Assembly (NCBI GenBank): GCA_030180135.1
Contig: CM058232.1
Location: forward strand, 58,115,330 to 58,179,329
Length of the DNA: 64,000 bases
Source of the DNA: Orychophragmus violaceus
Taxonomy: Eukaryota > Streptophyta > Magnoliopsida > Brassicales > Brassicaceae
Direction of reading: 5' to 3'
Shown: one piece after another, positions 10,896 to 21,540 of the stretch
How positions within the stretch are numbered: position 1 is the stretch's first letter
How the letters are laid out: each line of letters starts with the position of its first letter
Translations under genes and position numbers: made by a program
The notes under the pieces: model-generated
What the model saw: only the letters and a program-made list of their open reading frames with translations
What the model was told of the DNA's origin: nothing
The model's database searches: none

Positions 10896-11999
10896 CTATT
10901 GTGTCATATCTTCTTCCACACTATAGAGGAGTGACTGAGAATCCTCATAGTTGCCCACAAAGCTGATTTGCTTTTGGCTTGAAGAGATCATCTTGTCTAG
11001 CTTCTCATTTAAGGACATGATTTCCTTCTCATACTTCTCATCAGTAGAAGATGATCCTCTATTAGTCCGCTCGTAATCCTCATTGTAGTTCCCATCGCTT
11101 ATAGCAAGATTTTCAATTAACTCCATAGCCTCATCAACTCCCTTGCCTAGGAAGTGTCCATTGCTAGAAGAATCTAGCATCGCCCTCATTTTAGGAAGCA
11201 CTCCGCGATAGAGGTTGCTGAGAAATTTCTCCTTAGTGAAACCGTGGTGGGGACACTGATTAGTGAGCCTATTGAACCTCTCCCAAGCTTCAGTAAAACT
11301 CTCATTGTTGCGTTGCACAAAGCCGGATAGCTCATTGCGAAAACGGGCAGTCCTAGTAGCTGAGAAGAACTTCTTCAAGAAAACCTTCTTAAGGTCTCCC
11401 CAAGTAGTAATAGATCCCTGTGGGATGTTGCTTTCCCACTCCTTAGCTCTATCCGCCAAAGAGAAAAAGAAGAGACGCATCTTCAAACCATCATCAGTCA
11501 CACCATTAAGCCTTGTGGTAGCATATATCTTGTCAAATGTATCCAAGTGCTGCAAGGGATCCTCAAATTCAAGCCCGTGGAACTGATTGTTTTGCACCAT
11601 GTTGAACAAGATAGCCCGGATCTCGAAGTTGTTGTTGTTGACCGGTGGTGGAATGATCCCTTGCCGGTTTGCGTTTGTATCCGGCGTATCTCCATCACCA
11701 ATGGCTCTAGCTGGCCTCTCAGGATGAACCGGAATCCTATTGTTCTGTCCATCATTGCCTTGATGATTCTGTTGCTCTTGGTGGCCATGTTGGCCCTGCT
11801 GTTGATCCTGATGATCCATAACAGGCTGCTCAACACCCACAAAGTCCTGTTGAACCTCTACAATTGGTTCCAACCCAAGTCTCTCTAAGTGAAGAGCTCT
11901 AGCTTGTGCGCGTCGTTCCTTTGCTAATCTCTTCTCGTGTGCCTTGATGTCCTCAACTCTTGCAACTAAGTTTGTTGTCCCTCGGCTGCGCAAGTTCAT
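10896..11999 (-). CDS. gag: G1 Gag, Athila type
   Basis: This open frame of 367 residues encodes the structural capsid-forming protein. The central part (about residues 125-300) matches the retrotrans_gag domain of Athila elements: a short helix FHGLEFEDPLQHLDTF, the W-containing segment RAKEWESNIPQGSITTWGDL, then KKFFSATRTARFRNELSGF and CPHHGF. An N-terminal basic stretch and a Q/H-rich linker precede it. The frame ends at TAG 10896-10898, where G2 has a Glu codon after the same MTQ triplet. The stop is therefore probably a nonsense mutation in a longer gag-protease frame, which continues in frame downstream. A programmed readthrough stop is possible but less likely. Confidence 0.85.
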   Translation of the reverse strand: MNLRSRGTTNLVARVEDIKAHEKRLAKERRAQARALHLERLGLEPIVEVQQDFVGVEQPVMDHQDQQQGQHGHQEQQNHQGNDGQNNRIPVHPERPARAIGDGDTPDTNANRQGIIPPPVNNNNFEIRAILFNMVQNNQFHGLEFEDPLQHLDTFDKIYATTRLNGVTDDGLKMRLFFFSLADRAKEWESNIPQGSITTWGDLKKVFLKKFFSATRTARFRNELSGFVQRNNESFTEAWERFNRLTNQCPHHGFTKEKFLSNLYRGVLPKMRAMLDSSSNGHFLGKGVDEAMELIENLAISDGNYNEDYERTNRGSSSTDEKYEKEIMSLNEKLDKMISSSQKQISFVGNYEDSQSLLYSVEEDMTQ

Positions 12000-12086
12000 A
12001 CACCTAACATCAAAGAGATAGGAAGAAGCAAGGTTAGTAACAAAGACTTGAACTAAAAAGGATTAGAAATCGAATTGTTCTATCCA

Positions 12087-12113
12087 AAATCCCAAAATGG
12101 CAACGGCGTTAAA
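12087..12113 (-). promoter_or_regulatory. G1 decayed tRNA-Asp-type primer site
   Basis: The minus strand next to the 5' LTR reads AACGCCGTTGCC, followed by a G-rich stretch. It resembles the plant tRNA-Asp-complementary site TGGCGCCGTTGCC used by Athila/Calypso elements, with mismatches at the first bases. Those mismatches suggest age or drift. Confidence 0.65.
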
Positions 12114-12114
12114 T

Positions 12115-13547
12115 TGATAACAAGGATTTTGCAATCCTTTGAGGTACCAATTCCTCAAACTTATCGTGTAGCTTTGAGGTATCGAACCTTTTTGGGACGG
12201 ATAGAGCCAACAAGAATACACTAAACCCAAACAGTCAAGCAATACAAATTTTGAGTTGAAATTCTAATATCCTAAGTGAAATTAACAATATCAAGCAATA
12301 AATTCAAGCAAGAGAGAACAAACAAGATAATTCAAATAAATGATTAAAGATCAAGCTCTTGGGTATAGGAAATTTGATCTAAGGAACTAAGCATTGAATC
12401 AAGATGTCAAACATAACATTAAGATGCTAATCATTTAGCTTAGGAACACTAATTCAAGTTAATACACTCTCATGTCATTAACCCTATGCTAATCAAGCAT
12501 TAAACATCAATTTTCATTGGCTAATCACAAGCAAGCATGCATTAAACACAAGTCCTTTAGCTACTAAGCACCTTACACATCAATTGTCATTGGGTAATAA
12601 TGCAAAGCTCTCACTAAATCCTAGCTAGCATTTCATCGAACACCTTATGTGCAATAAAATCTCAAAGTTCTAGATTAAGAATAGCTAAGCCAATCTAGCA
12701 TTAAGAACATCTGATGAGAAAGGATCAATCAAATTTAAGCCCTAGATATCAAGATTCAACCCCTAATCACTCAAATCTTCCTAACCCAAAAGCTCAAAAG
12801 GAGACTACTCACTAATCATTCTATGATCAACAAAACCCAAAGAGATAGTGTTAATCATTGGAGACTAGAGAAAGTAGAAAGAAAAAGAAGAAATCTCAAA
12901 AGAAGTACTAGATTAATCAAAATTCAATCTCCTTCTTACAAAAGAGTTTTAGCAACAAAACAAGCTTAAGAAACAATAGAAAATAGGTTTTTGGCTTAAG
13001 TAGTGAATATGGGGCGAACCGGGTCACCCCGGAACAAACCGGGTATTGACCCGGATCCAAGTGAAATTCTGGGATCTGTATCGGGTTGCCAAGTCGATAT
13101 GCATCCCGATATGGATTGTCTGAATTTAATCCGAGAGTGTGTATCGGGTTGCCAGGTCGATATGCATCCCGATATGGACTGTCTGAATTTAATCCAAGAG
13201 TGTGTATCGGGTTGCCAGGTCGATATGCATCCCGATATAGACTGTCTGAATTTAATCCAAGAGTGTGTATCGGGTTGCCAGGTCGATATGCATCCCGATA
13301 TGGACTCCTGCTGGGTCTTCCTTAGTCCTTTGAGCTCTAGACTCCACTTCCAAGCTCACCAATACTCCTTGCACCTGCAACACACCAAAAACACTCCAAA
13401 TGCAAGCCTAAAATGCCTAAACCTAGCTCTAGATGATCCTATACTCTAAACACACCAATGAGTAAAGAAATGAAGCTAAAGAAAACTAAAAAGAAGCAAA
13501 ACATGACCTAAACAATAGCCTAAATGCGCTGAAATACGAACATATCA
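12115..13547 (-). repeat. G1 5' LTR
   Basis: This 1433-bp terminal repeat begins TGATATGTTCG on the minus strand (13547) and ends TTGTTATCA at 12115, matching the TGATA...TATCA-like ends of the LTRs at 41499-42972, 61077-62267 and 31769-33336. It contains the 63-bp tandem repeat at 13078-13309. The other LTR is outside the window, so the target duplication (GGTGT expected) cannot be checked. Confidence 0.75.
13078..13309. repeat. 63-bp tandem repeat with inverted TATCGGG/CCCGATA arms
   Basis: Units start at 13078, 13141, 13204 and 13267, with an exact period of 63. Each carries TATCGGG and, about 20 bp later, CCCGATA, so each can form a stem. Because 63 is divisible by 3 the array reads as a repetitive open frame (13003-13449), which I do not regard as a gene. 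Confidence 0.95.
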
Positions 13548-14018
13548 GGTGTCCAGCCGCCGCATATTTTCAACACCCGTAGCATGTCAGTCCAATGTGG
13601 TCCATCGCCAACAGCCAAACCCATTTTAACCCATAACTCCGTGTGATCGAGATTAACTCCAACATCATCACCATATGGATCACAGTTAAGACCGGTTATC
13701 TTAGAAAATTCGTAAAGTGAAAACCTCAGAGGATCTTGCCAATCAAACACCACATTTTCATCTGCTTCTTAGTCTCCAACTTCCGTGTAAGAAAGTAGAA
13801 AGCGTCCTCCCGCAGAAAATGAATTTGTTTTCAGCTAGCTTAGCAACACACCCAAGTTTAGACTCCATCATATCCTTCCATGCATCTTCACCAAGTAGTT
13901 TTCTCGCTACTCGCAACTGCTCTAAGCTACTACAATGATTCAAACTTCGCGGCAGAGTAGGATAATTGCCGTCTTGAAATAAACGCTGGGGATATTTTTT
14001 CTGATTTGCTTCCTCCAT
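13548..14018 (-). pseudogene. DUF1985-domain transposon gene, 5' part, cut by G1
   Basis: The translation from an ATG near 14018 (MEEANQKKYPQRLF) leads into a DUF1985-like region. This plant domain is found in transposon-encoded Ulp1-type proteins of Mutator/CACTA-like elements. Recognisable parts are the LEQLRVARKLLGEDAW segment and, after a one-base frame change near 13755, the segment DPLRFSLYEFSKITGLNC. The coding sequence stops at the G1 LTR boundary (13547/13548), so the downstream part, including any protease domain, is missing from the window. The first ATG is chosen because a splice-acceptor-like TCTCTGCAG lies just upstream. Confidence 0.7.
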
Positions 14019-14710
14019 GTCTACACTAACAATATTGACAGAAATCGGTAACAATACTACAATCTGCAGAGAAGACAAATACGAAATTAAGCTACGAAGA
14101 ACACACCCAAATAAAGAAGCTAAATCAGTATTTCGCTCATTATTTCAGCGAGACAATCAGAACGAGAGACCTCAAATCGAACAAGTTGCAACACAATCTA
14201 GTAAACGAGAGGTATAAAAGCTACAATCAAAGGGACAAGAGTACTAAAATTTCCAGATTAAATTCAAAGAACCACCGAATTAACATGACAGAACACAGTT
14301 AATCCGAAGCAGAAAAGTAAAATCAAACAAGAAGACACAGTCGAAGAAGAGTACACAATCGAATAAGAGAACACAAATAATCCAAAGTAAAATCATGAGA
14401 AATAAAACAAAACAGATACAAAATTTTGCGAAAACAGTGTACAATAGCAAAAGTTCGAGAAGAACCTGTCGACTCCGAGAAGACGGCGACAAAGGAAGGT
14501 GACGACGGCGACAAAATAAGGAGTCGACGGCCACATAGCAAGGGGAGTCCGAATAGGCGGAGGCGGCAAGGCGATGACGGCGAGAGAGGAAGGAGACGAC
14601 GGCTAGATAGGGTTGAGCTGGTTTGGAGATGCGGCACCAAAAATGAAAAAAAAGCTTCAAGTAAAAAATGAACTCACCTAGGTTATGTCGGTAAAGAAAA
14701 AAAAACATTT
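14019..14710 (-). other. 5' flank and leader of the DUF1985 gene
   Basis: This stretch is purine/GA-rich on the plus strand and CT-rich on the minus strand, as in plant leaders. It probably holds an untranslated exon and an intron ending near 14060. The open frames across it (14280-14708) are low-complexity Ser/Arg/Leu-rich translations without recognisable domains. Confidence 0.4.
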
Positions 14711-15640
14711 ACATTTTTTTTAAAAATTAGTTTACATATAGTTTTGTTTTTTGTTTAATTTTTTTAAAATAATTTGTTAAGTTTAATAAAATAAGGTAAC
14801 AATATTATCATGGGTAATTAAGTCATTTCACTAATTCTTAACACTAACTTAGTAAAACTAGTGTAATGGATACTAAGATAGTAATTTATCTAAAGATTAA
14901 TACCATTTGGAGCAAATTTCACTAAATTTATATAGTATTTATGTTACTGTTATTTATTAATTATAATGCGTGAAATTACTCTAAGTAGTATGAATCTTTA
15001 AACTAATTAAAAACTTAGTATCTCTAACCCTAAGTTTACTAGCTTAGTGTGAAAGAGGGGTAAAATGACATAATTGTCCATTTCAATATACTTACCATTT
15101 ATAATACTTTTACCTAAAAAATCTTTAAAAATAAAAAATACAAAAATTTATTTAATATAAAAATCAATTTTAAAAAAAGAAACAAAGAATATTTCCGTTT
15201 TTGAAAGAAAATAATATTTCCATTTTTGAAATATTCATATAAGTTAATTGCCTTAAAGAAATATTTTCGAAAATTGCCATAAAATCAATTAAAAATATAT
15301 CCTAAATATTTAAAAATATTTAAATAAATAATTAGTTTATAAAATTTTATTAATTCAAAAAACTTACATAAATTATTTCTTATTTCGGTATTTGAATATA
15401 TTTATTATTAATTCAAAACACTTACATAAATAATTGGTTTATAAATTTTTAGGATTTTCAAATTGAAAATTTTCAAAAATAAATTTTAAAAACTATTAAC
15501 CTACGTATTTTCTAACGATATTATATTTTAAAAGTTTCAGAAATTATTTTTTGTATAGTCATAAGTTTATTTTAAATTTAAAACTGGTGTTAAACATTAA
15601 TTAAGGAAATACAAACAAATATGCAAATAAAAATAATAAT
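14711..15640. other. AT-rich noncoding DNA
   Basis: This long AT-rich stretch has no coding frame and no domain that I recognise. It contains microhomologies such as AATTATTAATTC repeats and may be the terminal or subterminal part of the DUF1985-bearing transposon. I could not identify its ends. Confidence 0.4.
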
Positions 15641-15654
15641 TCTAAAATGTCACG

Positions 15655-16105
15655 TCAGTAAATTTGAAAAATCTGTAGAAACTTAAAATAAATCTGTAAC
15701 AAATGAATTAAATCTGTAACACTATAAGACTGGTTTTGTAATTTTTTTAACCCTTTCGTCTTTGTAACGGAGTTTCCTAAATCTGCAACACATGCAAAAA
15801 ATCAGTAACACTGAAAATAAAATATGTAATTTAAATCCGAAAATTATTGAAAAATCTGCAAAATCATATAAAAATCTTCAACACTAGCCAAAAATCTGCA
15901 AAAAAAAATCCGCAGAAATTAAAAAAATCTGTAACAAACTAAACAAATATGTAACACTACATACTACTTTAGTATTAAAAAACAACAATAGTCTTTGTTG
16001 CGGATTAATATTTAATCCGCAACAAACAAAAAAATCTGCCACACGTAAATTTAAATCTGCACCCGCAAATCTATAAATTTCTCAAACAAATCTGCAACCA
16101 CAAAA
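15655..16105. repeat. Dispersed short repeat, consensus AATCTGYAACA
   Basis: About 16 direct copies or near-copies lie within 450 bp, separated by 8-40 bp of A-rich spacer. Clear examples are near 15691, 15710, 15781, 15927 and 16090, with an inverted pair around TTGCGGATTAATATTTAATCCGCAA (about 15997-16021). The layout resembles subterminal transposase-binding repeats of DNA transposons. Confidence 0.7.
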
Positions 16106-16140
16106 AACTTCAACACAAGGCTGCGGATTTAAATTCGTAG

Positions 16141-17137
16141 GGAATGTGGCAATTTCGTAAATAATTAATTTTTTTCTGACGTGGAAAAAACATTAATGGC
16201 AATTATGTAATTATTTTTTCCTTCCAAATGGTTATAGGAGTAGTTTAGGCAATAAAATAGAGAAAAGGTCAAAAGATTATTACTATCCTAGTAATTGCTC
16301 TATTTTTTTATATTAGATAAATAAATTCCCCTTAACATGTATCTATTGGCGTGCATCTTCGGCTGGAGTAAGTATATATATATATATATATGATGAATAT
16401 ATTTTGCTACGTAATGATATATAATGTCGCTTCATTATTTATTGCAGTTCAAAATTTATTACAAAAATGCGTTGTTACTTTCATGGATTGTTGAAAAATA
16501 ATTTAGGTAAATGTCCTTTCAATTTAATCATATCGCCTACTATTCAATCATAAAATATTCGTGAACTACATATTCGCAGTGTACTCAATGGGTGCATACA
16601 AGTGGAATAAATAGAATAAGATTGATGAAATTTAATTTAGAGAAATTGTGTTAGTTACACTCAATTTCTCCATCTTCCCTTAGCTATATGAGAGGAATAA
16701 TTAATTATTTGACAAAAGGAAGATTTGTAGAGGAACTAAGAGTAATTGCCTGTTACACTAGAATTTGGTTCTCTAGAAGTATTATCATTTTCACCCAAAG
16801 ATGATGCAAACGTACTTCTTATATTTAAAATTTGCCCATAAATTAAGAAGGCATATAATATTTTTCGTAGTTTAACACAATCTAGGCAACGCTAAACAAT
16901 ATTTAGAATATGAAGGATATTCAAGAACCTAAACAAGGCCAAATTCTCAAATTGTTCAGAAGAAATCTGAAGTAAATAGTGACTCTATGGTCCAAAATCA
17001 TCTATCGCACATGGTTGAACCCTTGAAACCAAAGTCCCAAAAACCTTTCCAAGTTGTTATCGGATCACATATGCAACTATAAATCCTGTTGATATCTACA
17101 CTCGCTTTCTTCTCAAAGAACACATCATAAGGCGTTT
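16141..17137. other. Intergenic/degenerate repeat DNA left of the XBAT-carrying CACTA
   Basis: No intact gene is present. A (TA)n run lies at about 16373-16390. The last 200 bp, read on the minus strand and joined across the CACTA insertion with 19648 onward, gives a phrase like TPYDVFFEKKASVD. This is faintly like a copia integrase C-terminal region, but it is too short to call. Confidence 0.35.
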
Positions 17138-17140
17138 CTG

Positions 17141-19644
17141 CACTATAAGAAAAATTGTTATTCTTAGCTCACGATAAATGCTATTATATGTGATTGATAG
17201 CATTTTTAAAATGGCTTTGTCTGCCCCAACTATAATAGGTCGGTCATATGTGATAACGTTTTCGTTCGTGCTATAACATCGTTCACCTGTAATAGCGATA
17301 TTTTCTTCTTGCTATTAATGGATATATATTAGCACATTATTTATACTATAATATATTTTATTATAACTCAATATCCATACTATATTATTTTAGTGTTATT
17401 ACTCAATTGTTTTGAATCTTATTTTTTACGCATTATTAATTAATTATAATTTTATATTTTATATTTGATTCATAGTATATTTTATAAATCATCAAAAGTT
17501 CCATGTAATGTTACATTACAAGTACAAAAAAAAACACAATTTAAACCGAGTAAGACTAAAAAATCATATTGTCGAGCAACGTCCCGTTTGAACGATCCAA
17601 TGCTTGATAGTCCCATGAAACTGCTGCTTTCTTCGCCAAGGTTTATCGATCTTCTATGCTTTCTTAGTTTTGAGAAGCTAACATCACCTGCCTCGTGATC
17701 AACAAATTCATCTTGGCTCTTGCTCTTGTTGTTCTGGGCGACGACTAACCGTGTGATGACTGATGACACTTCTTCAGAACGGGCACACCGGTAGAGTCAC
17801 GGTTGAGGTCGTTGGGTTTGGTTTGTTGTGACTGCACAGTGAAAGTGTGCATTGCGCACACATTTGGTGACCACAATTTTTCACTTCAATAGTACATACT
17901 TTCTCAAAGAAAATGCAGCACAGTTCTGAATCACTCATCTGTAAACATCGCATTAATATGTGTTAACAGTATGGCATTTACATGTTATCAAATAGACAAG
18001 CAAAGCCTTATGTGTAATAATTACCTCAGAGACATGTTATCCTCCTGAGAAGAGATTTCAAGGTTGAAGTTAATCCTCTACAAGATGATAAATGACATCC
18101 CAATGACCTACAAGATTCTAAAAATAACTTAGGAAAGTGGCGATAGAGAATGTTTATATACCCAGAAGCGTCTCTTTGAAGACGATCAGTATCCCCAATA
18201 AGCAATTTTCTGACATAGTCGATAGATCCGATTCTTGTTGCCAAATGAAGAGTGTGCTCCCTGGAGACCTGTTTCAACAAATCTTGGAGGATTAGTCCCA
18301 AAAGATTGAAACTTACCCGTACACGCTAGTAGATGCACAAACTAGAGAACCACTGTCCAACAAGACATTCACACATTCAGGACGTCTTTGCCGTGCAGCT
18401 AGATACAACAGTGTTGCTCCCTTGTCATCTCTAATATTCACAAATCTCGCATATCCCCTGAAAAGTAAAGCAGTTTCAAAAGTAAAAACTTTTCATTAAG
18501 GATTATGATCTAACATGCACAAGGTTAAACTGATCAGGTAAAGAGACTCACAAATGAACAACAACTGGACTTGACTGAGCAGCATAGAGAATGGCTTGAA
18601 CACAATCAGCATGTCCATAATAAGCTGCGTAAAGCATGTTCTTCAATTCACAGAAATCAAACATCAACATCTGCAGATATCTAAAGAAATATCAATCCAA
18701 ATCCTGAATTTGATTGTAAAAAAGGTAGAACATGAAACAAAAGAAACGTGTTTGGGCGTACATTAGCTCCAACTTCAGCGAGTTTCTTCACGCAAGAGAT
18801 CCTCCCGTATATGGCAGCCAACATTAACCGAGTCTACAAGAACCAAATCGAGAAAATCTGCTCAAAGATATGAGTAAAATACAACCAGATCAATGCGAAC
18901 CAGATGTTAATTTTTAACCTGCGTGTGACGATTCAACATATCTGGATTCGTAAATCGTTCCAAAAGTAAGGACAAAATCTACAAAAAGAAACATAAGAAA
19001 TGCATAAGTAAAAACCGAATCTAACAAGAGATTTGGAAAACCAAGTCAATCAATCAAAGCTTAAAATCCACAAATCTCCACCAGATTCCGGCGAAATCAC
19101 CACTGAGAAACCGAAGATGTTGAAAACACAAATCGGCATACATACGTCAATTTACGGGCCTCACACTCGTTGCGGAGATGGGGAACCAAGGGTTTAAGGC
19201 CGCCGAAGAAGAAGAGCATAGATCTGGATTTTTTTGTAGATGAAATCTAGGGTTAGTCGAAGAAATCTGATGGATACAAAGATGAGAAAACTCTGGTAGC
19301 AACAAACCCTTAGTGATACTCTGTGAGTCAAGAGACGAGAGAGAGAGGGAGAGAGAGAGGGAGAGAGAATATGTTTTGTGAGGTTAAAGGAGTGAAAAAA
19401 ACCAAGGGTTTATATTTCTGTGTTAGATAAAATTTAGCCAAAACCAAAATTTATTAAGTATTTGGTTCTCATGACTAAAATTTAGGCTCCAAAAAGTTAA
19501 TTTTTGTTTCCACTCACTAAAATTTCGGTATAGCATTATTTAAATGCTATACTACAGTAATCAAAATTAGAAAATCATCTTTTATTGCACTTGTAAAAAT
19601 CGTGCTATCATAATGTGCTATCAATGCCTCACATTTTTGTAGTG
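17141..19644 (-). mobile_element. Non-autonomous CACTA element carrying XBAT31-like exons
   Basis: The left end is CACTATAAGAAAAAT. The right end, read inverted, is CACTACAAAAATGTG. The 3-bp target duplication CTG flanks both (17138-17140 and 19645-19647), as expected for CACTA transposons. Subterminal repeats around TGCTAT/ATAGCA occur at both ends. The stretch GTCTGCCCCAAC...ATAATAGGTC near the left end is shared with the CACTA element at 34715. No transposase is present. The interior is a captured host gene fragment. Confidence 0.85.
18162..18978 (-). pseudogene. XBAT31-like ankyrin-repeat gene fragment, introns kept
   Basis: Five exons on the minus strand (18919-18978, 18762-18833, 18552-18670, 18317-18457, 18162-18268) encode ankyrin repeats closely resembling the XB3/XBAT31-type RING E3 ligases. 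Examples are LLLERFTNPDMLNRH, LAAIYGRISCVKKLAEVGAN, AAYYGHADCVQAIL, RPECVNVLLDSGSLVCAST and RKLLIGDTDRLQRDASG. Splice sites are mostly GT...AG and phases are consistent. One base is missing in the last exon (around 18252), which shifts the frame. The N-terminal exon and the C-terminal RING finger are absent, so this cannot be a functional ligase. A possible unrelated first exon (about 19145-19219, starting MLFFFGG) lies upstream behind a GA-rich leader. It sits wholly inside the CACTA element, which indicates transduplication as genomic DNA. Confidence 0.8.
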
Positions 19645-19647
19645 CTG

Positions 19648-20940
19648 GCCATACAAGCCTATCCCTCCTATTTATCTTTATACGTATTCAAGTGGCAAGT
19701 TCATGGTCGATGAAATATCCACTGTTCAACACTACTCCATCTCCATAAAAAACACGCAAGAGCATGGAGTATGAATATATCCATGTCTCTCATTGGCTAT
19801 CTGATGATCTTTTGATCATGTCCTCTCCTTCAACCATCCGATCGCTGTAGATAAAGCAACAAATACCTCAGAGTAGAAGATCTGCAGGGTTTCCTGATTG
19901 TAGACACCTCTCGACGAAATCTTGTTTATAATGAGGTGTGTAAACAAAGAGATCTAAGTTAATAAACCCGTAGTATAAATCGATCGACTTGTAGAAATAT
20001 TGAATTTGTCCGACGCTTTGAAGCGCCTTGCATATTATCTTCGCCCTTATAAAATAGCGTAAATATTTTTCATCGTCAATGACGAGATGGAAGGCATTAC
20101 GGATTTGGTAATGGAGAGATGGAAGGCAAAAAGAATTTTGACAAATAATATAAACTTTTCAATATTTGAGAGTTCGAAGCAACCACCAGAGTTTATTTAT
20201 GGAGACAATGGTGTCTTAATTATGTATATGTCTTATCACTAAGTACCAACTAACATCATTCATCATGATCATCGTGTTAATGGGTAAAACTAAGTATTTT
20301 TCCTTTTCCGTTTTTTGTTTTAATGTTTTTTAGGTATTTGAGATTTATCTATTTTGCTAATGACTTAAACTATATATGTTATTTAGTAGTTAAACTTAGT
20401 CATCTATTTATATACAATAATTATACCGAGTCACATATTTATTTTCGAAACAGGGAAAAAATAGGCGTGTCAAAGATTTAGGTATATATAACCTGGTAAG
20501 TTGATATAAACGCAATAAATAAATTAGGTTAACCAGAATTTAATTTTTAATACCATCATAAAATGAGCATTAAATTTCACACCAACCACTCCATATCATT
20601 TTTGTTCAATTTGTACTGTTCGACTAATGCATAAGCTAAAAAAACACACAAAATCTAAAAGGGAAGTTTATCTTTGCGGTATTATGTTGATAATTCTAAA
20701 AGGGGGTGGGCACGTAGGGTTAAGATTATTCAAAAATAGATTACCGGTGATGAACATGTATGCTTTATTTACAAATGAAAAATATGAAAGCACAATTATA
20801 AATTTCTTAATTTTCTCCACAATTTTATTGATGATTACTTTTTTGATGTTGTTGGAAATTTTTATTTATAATACCCTTGTTTAATTGTTATACAGATCTA
20901 ATGTATACAAGTTAATTACCAACATTGTTTTACTATTAAT
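19648..20940. other. Noncoding, degenerate DNA
   Basis: No gene is supported. The sequence is AT-rich with scattered short open frames, such as the frame at 20627-20884, which lacks any recognisable domain and has biased hydrophobic composition. The first part continues the sequence interrupted by the CACTA element at 17141. Confidence 0.4.
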
Positions 20941-20945
20941 ATTTT

Positions 20946-21075
20946 AAATCATAGTTATTTGTGATTTGATGACTAAGTTACGACTACTTGTGGGAAAATT
21001 TTCAAATATTTTAAATCATAATTATTTGCTATTTGATGACTAAGTTACGATTACTCATGGGAAGATTTTCAAAAA
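20946..21075. repeat. Tandem pair of ~67-bp CACTA subterminal units
   Basis: Two adjacent copies share AAATCATARTTATTTG, then GATGACTAAGTTACGAYTAC and a GGGAARATTTTCAAA tail. The second copy has about six substitutions. Confidence 0.8.
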
Positions 21076-21540
21076 AATTCGCGTAATTAATCCAGGAAAC
21101 CAAACCCAATTTTTTAGCCCAAACTTTTTCAATTACCCGCCTTAACCCAACAAATTTCGACGAAGTGTCGAGAATCCTCATTTACCACAAACACAAACAC
21201 CGTCTAGTTTGATTACGAATCTGATTGTTGGTTTGCTTAATAGTTATGATGGTCTGATAAGTTCGAGTCTCTGATGGTTAGGATGTTAATCATGTATTTA
21301 TCAAGCTTCATATTTCAGGTTTACTGGTGACAGATGATCGAAATTGGTTCGGATATTACTAACAAATTACCAAACAAATTCGATAAACCATACTTTAGCT
21401 GGTCACGTGTGCCTCATGATAAAGCAGAAAGATATTTCCTCGAGTTCGTTGTACAATTTTCTCTCCTATACCTTTTATATATACCTTGCATGTGTTGTTT
21501 TCACTAATGCTATGATTATTCTATCTATATTCTAGAAAAC

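Larger units (their letters stand above)
1..13547 (-). mobile_element. Athila-type Ty3/gypsy element G1, gag-protease only
   Basis: This minus-strand LTR retrotransposon has its 5' LTR at 12115-13547, a decayed tRNA-Asp-like primer site, gag at 10896-11999 and protease plus a tail at 9038-10880. A long 3' untranslated part runs to position 1, so the 3' LTR lies outside the window. The gag matches the Athila type (retrotrans_gag). No reverse transcriptase, RNase H or integrase lies between the protease and the 3' region, so it looks like a non-autonomous TR-GAG-like element. Copia element C1 sits inside it at 655-8040. The right LTR end abuts DUF1985 coding sequence. Confidence 0.85.

Noticed and set aside
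13078..13309. CRISPR-like array of palindromic repeats
   Set aside because: The units are directly tandem with no unique spacers, and the context is a plant LTR.
13003..13449. 148-codon frame with a 21-residue repeat
   Set aside because: A 63-bp noncoding tandem repeat in the G1 LTR stays in frame by arithmetic. It has no flanking gene signals and lies inside an LTR.
18162..18978. Functional host XBAT-type E3 ligase gene
   Set aside because: It lacks the RING and N-terminal exons, has a frameshift, and is enclosed by CACTA ends with a target duplication.
20627..20884. 85-codon hydrophobic membrane protein
   Set aside because: AT-rich DNA gives Leu/Ile-rich frames by chance. There is no homologous motif and no gene context.
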